Source: Gonatopus flavifemur
Taxonomy: Eukaryota > Arthropoda > Insecta > Hymenoptera > Dryinidae
Length of the DNA stretch: 64,000 nt
Direction of reading: 5' to 3'
Assembly (NCBI GenBank): GCA_018340375.1
Contig: JAFFJZ010000031.1
Span: 434,001 to 498,000 of the forward strand
The notes below the pieces were generated by a model. That model searched no databases. It was not told the DNA's origin and was given only the letters and a program-made list of their open reading frames with translations. Position 1 is the stretch's first letter; every line of letters begins with the position of its first letter. The translations under genes and the position numbers were made by a program. Below are positions 57,316-64,000 of this stretch, in pieces.

Positions 57316-57394
57316 ACTTCTGGTTATAGATACGATCTTTGGAATACAAATATTTCATAAAACATTTACGAACAGATAATAAAATCTCATATAT

Positions 57395-57600
57395 GGCTCA
57401 GATAGGGAAAAGTTCCAAAATCTCATTGAATTCCTTTGGAGTCACTAAATGAATCGCTGGAATATCTACAGAATAGAACCCTTGGAAGATTCGAATTGGC
57501 TTTTGTCACACTATATACAGTATAATATATGGTATGACCAAAGCCAATTGGATTTCATAATATCTGGTATTGAAACTTTTGTTCTCTGGATAGGGAATTT
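57395..57600. mobile_element. Palindromic MITE, degenerate copy
   Basis: Arms share AATTGGCTTTTGTCA / TGACCAAAGCCAATT around a TATATACAGTATAATATA centre. The outer parts (AAGTTCCAAAATCTCATTGA and AACTTTTGTTCTCTGG) match the MITE at 58990-59128, so both belong to one family. Confidence 0.55.
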
Positions 57601-58080
57601 TCAAAGAGTTTATGCAAACGTCTCAATATAATTTCAAAAACTCTCAAGTGGTCCATAAAAACGTCTCAATGTAAATCCAAAAACTTGGAAGAAAAATTTA
57701 TCGTGATTATCAATCAGTATTAATAATGGAGTTCTTCTTTTTATGATAATTCCTTGAAATACCATGTGGTGTTTAGAAACAAACACGAGGTTTATATTCC
57801 ATCATATTTTTATTTCATTCCTATTATCAGTTCCCTGAGATTCTGAATGCAATTCAAAGAGTGTATAGAAGAATATATGTAATTCATGAATGAAAATAAA
57901 TATTCCCCAAGCAATATCCTGTACACAATTTATATTCCAACTCATCTTTTGTTAGGAACACTTTATTCGTTTGCTTGAAGTAACTTGCTATTGATAAATC
58001 CGCATGAATTGCCATGAAATGGCCCCTTCTTCATTGGAATACTCTGTAAATTTATCACGGATAGTGGCGTCTCCTCTGGG
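57601..58080. other. AT-rich, no recognised gene
   Basis: No coding sequence or defined repeat seen between the palindromic MITE and the Harbinger fragment. Confidence 0.4.
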
Positions 58081-58655
58081 CTATGTATGAGTACACGTAG
58101 CAGATATATTTTTCAAAGCACACGTATTGGCTGTAATCATAGTTCTCCAGGTACCTGGCATAATCGCCCCATTTCTTCCCTCCCTGTCAACCATCTCTGG
58201 AGTTATAAACGTTTCTCCTGTAGTTAAATCTTTTTTACGAAGCCAGTTATGTAAAACTACTGTTGCTTGTACGATTTTCTCAACAGTCTCTACTTTGGCG
58301 ATTGTAGCCTTTCTGTATACTCTCCACTGTGATGCGAGTATCCCAAATGTATTCTCAATTGTTCGTCTGGCTCGTGATAATCGATACTTGGAAATCCTCT
58401 TGTCTGTTGACAATCCCTCTCGACCAGGATATGGTCGCTTCAAATATGGAGTTAAAGGGAATGCTCCGTCTCCACGACTACGTAAGGATAATTGGAACTT
58501 CCTTCATAAATTCCATCGGCAGGAGGAACATGCATTTGTTCTTTTGCGAATCGTTGACCAATTCGAGAATTCTTGAAAATACCCCCGTCGCTTTGACGTT
58601 CGGAAGCACCAATGTCAACGAACGTGAATAGGTAGTTCGCATCGCACATTGCCAA
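58081..58655 (-). pseudogene. PIF/Harbinger transposase, 3' fragment
   Basis: The minus strand encodes CDANYLFTFVDIGASERQSD (58452-58655), then, after a frameshift, KRPYPGREGLSTDKRISKYR with LSRARRTIENTFGILASQWRV and VQATVVLHNWLRK (58081-58443). These are the conserved C-terminal blocks of HARBI1-like nucleases, with the Asp of DIG and the Glu of TIENTFG visible. The 5' half and the MADF/Myb-like partner gene are missing. Not functional. Confidence 0.8.
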
Positions 58656-58989
58656 TGAGACAATACTGTGAGAGTTTTTATAATTGAGATACTTGGAACC
58701 AGGGTTGGGGGGGCTCTAGATATGGGAATCAAATTATTGATTATTTGAAACAATAAGAATGCAAGAATTTTTATACATAAATGGTGGAAAGTTGTAATAA
58801 ACATTATTCACATTGGAGTAGACAAAGCATATGAGTAATTGTGTACATGAAAAATACTTGATTGTTCAGTGAACTTTAAATCAACTCAAAAAACCTCATA
58901 TAACAATTGAGTCTTATTTTATCCACACAATCCAAGTTATGTTTTTTTTGCATTTGATAAAATTGTACTGAAATCGCTTGCGTAGCATT

Positions 58990-59128
58990 CACTCGCTGAC
59001 GAAGGATCCAAATAGCGAAAGTTCCAAAAACCAGATCTCATTGAATTCTTTCGGAACCACAAATTGAATTGTGATTCCAAAAGAATTCAATAGGATCTAG
59101 TTTTTGGAACTTTTGCTCCCTGGGTTAC
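58990..59128. mobile_element. ~139-bp palindromic MITE
   Basis: AGCGAAAGTTCCAAAAACCA at the left pairs with TGGTTTTT-type complement at the right (TAGTTTTTGGAACTTTTGCT), with GAATTC and AATTGAATT at the centre. Shorter, better-preserved relative of the copy at 57395-57600. Confidence 0.6.
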
Positions 59129-59142
59129 ATTACGTGTTATTG

Positions 59143-59560
59143 CACAGTGGGTCAAAAAAAAAGAGCATGGAGGATTTCCTTTGATGAATTGAGGACAATT
59201 AAAAACCTGACACTATATTAATAAAAACAGTTTCTATATTAATAAAAACATTTGTTTAGATTTGCGGAAACATTGGCATACTGAAGTTTTTGGGGTCGTT
59301 GATCAAGAATCCGGACTCGAATTTCCGGAATAGCGGATGTGTAATCCGAAATGGCGGTCAGAAGAATCATCAATCTCTTGAATCTGTGGAAACAATGTCA
59401 TACTGAGATTTTTGGGGTCGCTGATAGACATTCGGATCCGGATTCCCGGAATTAGGAATGGAAGATTCGATATGACGGTCTGGATATGAGGAATCATCCG
59501 TCCTCTGACGTAAATCTTTGTCCCGAGGAAGTTCTGGTCGTTCATTATGAACCTGAGGTC
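59143..59560. mobile_element. Third Transib-like left end with array
   Basis: Starts CACAGTGGGTCAAAAAAAAA. About 135 bp inward, two units 120 bp apart repeat TTTTTGGGGTCGNTGAT (59287 and 59407) with AATGGCGG and ATGACGG motifs in the same inward orientation as at 29.9 kb. No matching right end was found in the window, so the element is truncated or extends beyond recognition. Confidence 0.55.
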
Positions 59561-59808
59561 GGATTCCGGAAACCAGAACGAACGCACCACGTTCAATGAT
59601 CCGCGAGCACATTTATTATGATGAGGTCAAATATTATATTGATTTCAAGAATCATTTGGGGCCTGATCATACTCATCCTGGAATTTATCTTAGAAGTGCT
59701 GCTTCGCTCCATCTCTGGTACGGATAATCCCATTCATTCTTCTCACATTCCGTTGAATTTGAGAAATTAACAAAGTCCGAATAGCATAAACAGCAAAGGT
59801 GTTGTGTT

Positions 59809-60460
59809 TCAGCCTTTCTGATCAGAATACGTAACTCTTGTGCTCAACATCGCGTCCTTGTGATAATAAATAGCAGGAAACACGGTGCATTGTTCGGTAT
59901 CGGAATTCAAATGCTTTTGAGGCATCCTGGCTAACATATACTTAGTTCTCAAAAAATCAAACGTAATCGGTGCTTGGCCATCGCGAAGATTGTGTTTCCG
60001 TTCCTGGATGAAAAGATTCTGTCGCTCAGACATAAATGAATGAGGTTTGAGTATTGTCAGTCTATTGCACAATTGTTGTATAAAATTATCAATTTCCATC
60101 ATTAGTGTTTGTAGAGTTGAACGATCCGTTAACGTCCAACCTGAATATTGGATACCTGTGATCGATGAATTCTCCAGTAGATCATGTAATTGCTCCGAGA
60201 ACTGCGAAAGTCCTGGACAATCGAACTCTCAATACTCTCGATATTTCCACCTCTATCATTCAACTCATCAACCACCTTTTCATCTCGTCATTTGTACGAT
60301 GAACCTTCTTCCATACATGCAGCTCAAATTCTGGAATTCGCGTATAAGTCAGGAAATTCCTGTAACTTAACCTCCGATATCTTTCGCGAATTCCTACCAT
60401 TGTGTGCGGCTGTTTTGGGTGGATAAATCATTGGCTTTTTTGGAGAATTCGCGGCTTCGT
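59809..60460 (-). pseudogene. Unclassified element protein, internally deleted inverted copy
   Basis: The minus strand shows LTILKPHSFMSERQNLFIQERKH and FPAIYYHKD (59809-60102). It matches the plus-strand protein at 61822-62100. Compared with that copy, an internal segment equal to about 60975-61700 is missing. It faces the plus-strand copy head to head across a spacer near 60600. Confidence 0.6.
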
Positions 60461-60905
60461 ATATCAGAATGTCGAATAAATCAGCTGAAAATGAACGAAT
60501 AAATGCGTGAAATCGATTCTTATCAACTGACAGTCTATTGTTCAGTAATGTCTGCACCTAATTTCATGTGGTTTCATTGTAACGTCAATTGTTTTTCTCG
60601 TCTCCTGTTATTTATCGTTTTACATTGTTACTTTATGAATGTTCCCGACGTTCAAACCTCAAAGTTTTTGTGTTTTCACTTATAAAATCGTACTAGGAGT
60701 TCGCATATTTCCATCTGATTTATCTGATCATCTAATACCCGATGCCGCGAATTCTTCGAATGAACCGATGTGCAATTCCGTTCAAAACTGCCGAGCACGT
60801 TGATAGAAATTTACGAAAGATATCGGAGGTTATGTTATAGCAATGTCCTGACTTATGCGCGAATTCGAGGATTTGTGCTGCATGTATAAAAAAGGGTTCA
60901 TCGGA
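60285..60905. repeat. Inverted repeat of about 170 bp around a 280-bp spacer
   Basis: Segments 60285-60460 and 60735-60905 are complementary, sharing AACCTCCGATATCTTTCG and the GAATTCGCG-type blocks. They are the 5' regions of the two oppositely oriented element copies, giving a head-to-head arrangement. Confidence 0.65.
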
Positions 60906-60909
60906 CAAA

Positions 60910-62135
60910 TTACAAAATGACGATGTGGTTCATGAATCAAATGATAGCGGAGGAAATATTTGTAGTATTGAGAGTTCTATGAGAATGTATGTTCAATTGG
61001 AGAATGAGACACACGAAGGTCTCAATGATACACGCACGAACAGAGAAATTGAACTGGAAGGAATGCTGGATGAGCTCAGAGAGAAATTTTCAACCTTGGA
61101 ACCCAACAATCCATTGAAATTACAAATTTTAACTATCGCCCCATCATCTTGGAGTGCGAGGAAAATCGCCCAAGAATTTGTTACGACACGATATTCGGCC
61201 AACAAATCGAAGGAATTGAAGATGAAAGCTGGCATTTCACCTGATAGTATTGCAAGGGAGGGGAGAAAACTCTCTCAAACAACTTTAGAAGAAGTACATG
61301 GATTTTATACGAGTGACATGAATAGCAGGATGACACCTGCATCGAAAGATGTCGTTTCTGTGGAAATTGATGGAGAGCGAACGCTGAAACAGAAACGTCT
61401 CTTATTGATGGGTTCGAAAGAACTTTATACCGTATTCAGACAGTCTCACCCAAAACATATTATCTGCTTCAGCGCGTTCGCTAAACTGAGACCAAAAAGT
61501 TGCATACTCCCTGGGACTTGTGGAACACATTCAGTTTGTGTTTGCACAATACATCAAAATCCGAAATTGATGTTGGATGCAATTGATATTCAAAAGCTGA
61601 CGTTGAATACATAAAAGCCACTCACTAATCACAAAGACTGCCTCAATGAAATTGTTCGTGAGAGACCTCGTGCTGATTGTCATTTAGACGCATGTGATGA
61701 CTGTCCAGGAGTTTCGCAGTTTTCGGAGAAATTACATAATCTACTGGAGAATTCATTCATCACAGATATTCAATATTCAGTTTGGACAGCAACGGATCGT
61801 TCAACTGTACAAACAGAAGTAATGAAAATTGATGATTCCATACTTGAATTGTGTGAAAAACTGACAATCCTCAAACCTCATTCATTCATCTCTAAGCAAC
61901 AGAGTCTTTTTATCCAAGAACGGAAACACAATCTTTGCGATGACGAAGTACTGGTTACGTTTGATTTTTCTGAGAACTACGCATATGTTTGCCAGGATGC
62001 CTCACAAGCATTTCATTTCAATAACGACCAATGCACTGTGTTCCCTACCATTCATTATTATAAGGGAGGGCGTGATATTAAGCACAAGAGTTATGTATTC
62101 TTATCTGAAAGTTTAAAACACGACGCTCCCGCTGT
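60910..62135 (+). pseudogene. Unclassified repeat-family protein (DDE-like candidate)
   Basis: First part (60925-61614, 229 codons): KLQILTIAPSSWSARKIAQEF, an FSAFAKLRPKSC segment and THSVCVCTIHQN. After a stop at 61612-61614 the frame continues with CDDCPG and then WTATDRST. The third part (61822-62135) has LKPHSFISKQQSLFIQERKH, VTFDFSENYAYVCQDASQ and SYVFLSESLKHDA. I recall this architecture from multi-copy arthropod and cnidarian proteins. The DFSENY block looks like a first catalytic strand of an RNase H-fold transposase, but that is inference and I give no family name. The 3' end is cut by the LTR-like sequence at about 62140. Confidence 0.5.
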
Positions 62136-62139
62136 TTAT

Positions 62140-62660
62140 GATATCCAGACTCGCAGAGGAAGGGAAGGCTCCTGGCGGGTATATAAGGCGGATCGCGACC
62201 CTCAGTGGACCACTTCGCTTGATACGCGGGTCAACTGCCAGATGCCTAATCCCTGGCTCCCGAGCAATATAAGCTCCGCTTAAAGCTCTCAAAAAGCGAT
62301 TCATAGTCTTTGAAACTTGATTGATTTATAATCTAATTATTTCCTCTGTCTCGCTTTATCATTAAAATCAAATTGCTTTTCCTAGGAGTATGAACCCAAT
62401 ATTGTGGTAACTTCTGGTTACGCGGGTGTGGCAATTGCGCCTATCCTTAATAGCCGATTTTGGCTTAGTATTGAGAATTCTTTGATAAAAAAAATCAGGA
62501 TTGATAGATTGTTGAAGCGGATGTGGCAACTGCGCCTATTCTTTATGGCCGTCTAGGAAGTCTTGAACCGTGAGTATTAGTAGAAAACGGATCATTGAAT
62601 TCGGTTTTGGTTACACGGGGTGGCAACTGCGCCTATCCTTCATGGCCAGGCTTAACGATT
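62140..62660 (+). promoter_or_regulatory. LTR-like segment with TATA/Inr and triple motif
   Basis: GTATATAAGG at 62177 is followed about 30 bp later by CCTCAGTGG, a spacing that fits a TATA box and a TCAGT-type initiator. Downstream, a ~30-bp motif GTGGCAAYTGCGCCTATYCT with a following ATGGCC occurs three times, starting at about 62431, 62525 and 62618. The segment begins where the upstream protein is broken off. I read it as the 5' end of an LTR retrotransposon. No gag follows. Confidence 0.45.
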
Positions 62661-62866
62661 TGAATTGACATCAAAATTGGAAGTTGTATCTCGAGGAAAA
62701 GAACATTCTGATTGAAATTGAAAACTTCAATTGTTATTGTAAATTCTATTGGATATTAGAAAGAGAATTTGTTTGAATTAGAATTCTTGGATAAGAGTAA
62801 GCTTCCGAAATATTGTTATTCATTCAGAGCTGTAAAATACTATAATACAGAACCGTTGAATATTAA

Positions 62867-63144
62867 CCCTCAAACGTCACACTCCGGGTTGGTTACCGTA
62901 CAAGTCATACTAGTGCGAATTGGGATTTCGTGAACTTTCAACCTCTGTATTCCCTTTGTTTTCCAACGTGAATATGAAAAAATTCATATGAAATATGGTG
63001 TACAATTTTCCCAGCAATCGAAAGGCATAACTTGTTTTTGAAAAAAATAATTATTCCTCAATGAAAAATGCGATTGCCAAAAAAAATTATTTTGAGAGGT
63101 GACATTTCGACAGTGCGATATCGCACTAGTGTGACGTTCCAGGG
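62867..63144. mobile_element. 278-bp piggyBac-type MITE
   Basis: Ends CCCTCAAACGTCACACT and, on the complement, CCCTGGAACGTCACACT, flanked by TTAA at 62863-62866 and 63145-63148. The TTAA target and CCCT terminus are piggyBac characteristics. No coding sequence. Confidence 0.8.
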
Positions 63145-63354
63145 TTAATATTTAATGATTGAGGATGAATAGATTCTCTCGTTAAACACTCAGCGTTTCG
63201 TGTGAAACCCCAATTTTCATTGAATATATTGTGTTATTCGGATTAAATTTTATTATTCATTCATTCACACCCTTGAATATTCATTGAAATCACAATTACC
63301 AATCAAATGTTCAAGATACGTCAAAATTTACATAGAAAGAGAATTTAAAAACGT

Positions 63355-64000
63355 TTCAGGGTTCTTATCCCAATCTTGGCATTACCCAGAGTCAACGCCG
63401 TGGACGTGTTGGGAACCTGATTCCTTGTGTGTGTGTGTGTGTGTGTGTGTGGGCGTCGGTGTGTGAGTGTGTGTGGGTGTGTGTGGGTGAGTAGGTGGTC
63501 CTGTCGTATCGGCTTGTGTGACCCATGCACAACCACCCACACCCACCAACACCGATGCCCATACACAACTGCACACACGTACACCCACACAAACCACTCA
63601 CATGCACATACAAGGAATCAGGTTCCTGACACATCCACGCCGTTGCTTCTGGGAGGTAATGCGAAGATTGATTTGAAAAAACCTCCGATTCAAAAAAAAT
63701 TTGATCCAATTATCAGGCCACGTTCGAAAGTTTTGGGTGGTTTCCAAACTTTGCGACATCAGAGTACCGGAATTACGATAACTCAGCGAGAAATGATCCG
63801 ATTCCAAAGACAAAGGACCGCTGGATTCGGATTGGTAAACCCTATCAAATGACGTATCACAAGCCCCCCCGTCTTATCTGAGATTTTGCTCCCCCCTCAT
63901 CCCCCCCTACAGGGTTGGGGAACTCAAACTCCCCCAGTAAGATAGCCCTTGATCCCTCCTTCAATTGAAAAAAATTTGATCTAAAGATCATGCTCCGTTC
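63355..64000. mobile_element. Second copy of the 44.5-46.4 kb element family (truncated)
   Basis: It holds the inner arm block (CCAATCTTGGCATTACCCAG), a (GT)n then (CA)n microsatellite back to back (63427-63605), and the opposite arm continuing to the window edge with both terminal-block copies (near 63680-63745 and 63965-64000). Transposase sequence is absent, so this is a fold-back derivative. The right end lies beyond the window. Confidence 0.7.

Overview
This window is repeat-dense, AT-rich animal DNA, most likely from an insect. It holds many superimposed transposable elements typical of arthropods (Transib, Tc1/mariner including DD41D types, hAT-, piggyBac- and PIF/Harbinger-like pieces, RTE-like and CR1/Jockey-like LINEs, BEL/Pao and Ty3/gypsy retrotransposons, and a Polinton/Maverick relic). 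I see no confident host gene, tRNA, rRNA, operon or CRISPR array. Nearly every recognisable coding stretch belongs to a mobile element, and most are broken.

Layout. 0.1-2.2 kb: a broken, unclassified arthropod repeat-family gene on the minus strand. 2.2-3.8 kb: TGACCTT-rich tandem repeats. 3.7-11.0 kb: a decayed Polinton/Maverick block on the minus strand (capsid-type genes, integrase), with an RTE-like LINE inserted inside the integrase gene with a 12-bp target duplication. 11.4-12.3 kb: a degenerate minisatellite with a MITE in it. 13.34-17.36 kb: a fold-back derivative of a DD41D Tc1/mariner element, itself holding a second RTE-like LINE. 17.5-20.9 kb: four MITEs, one carrying a mariner (DD34D). 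22.0-26.3 kb: a near full-length CR1/Jockey-type LINE with one stop codon in the RT. 26.7-28.7 kb: a structurally intact DD41D transposon. 29.58-34.6 kb: a hAT MITE abutting a broken Transib element (CCCTG target duplication). 35.6-42.0 kb: a BEL/Pao element split by another DD41D element. 42.0-46.4 kb: two more CAGGGTG-type or CAGGATG-type TA-flanked elements, the first a 2.5-kb palindrome. 47.22-52.37 kb: a second Transib with perfect ends, a CGTGA target duplication and an uninterrupted 677-codon RAG1-like transposase. 53.2-57.3 kb: BEL integrase remnant and a broken gypsy pol. 58-59.1 kb: PIF/Harbinger 3' fragment and a palindromic MITE. 59.1-64 kb: a third Transib-like left end, a head-to-head pair of an unclassified element, an LTR-like leader, a piggyBac-type MITE and an element cut by the window edge.

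The most interesting signal is in the Transib elements. Both complete copies end in CACAGTG, the heptamer of V(D)J recombination signals, followed after 22-23 bp by a nonamer-like CAAAA tract. Both copies, and the third isolated end, carry subterminal ~120-bp tandem arrays with repeated GCCAT (YY1/Pho-type) motifs, oriented the same way relative to the end. The element at 47.2-52.4 kb may be recently mobile. The DD41D group shows a second pattern: long terminal inverted repeats packed with AGGTCA half-sites, and repeated conversion into fold-back derivatives.
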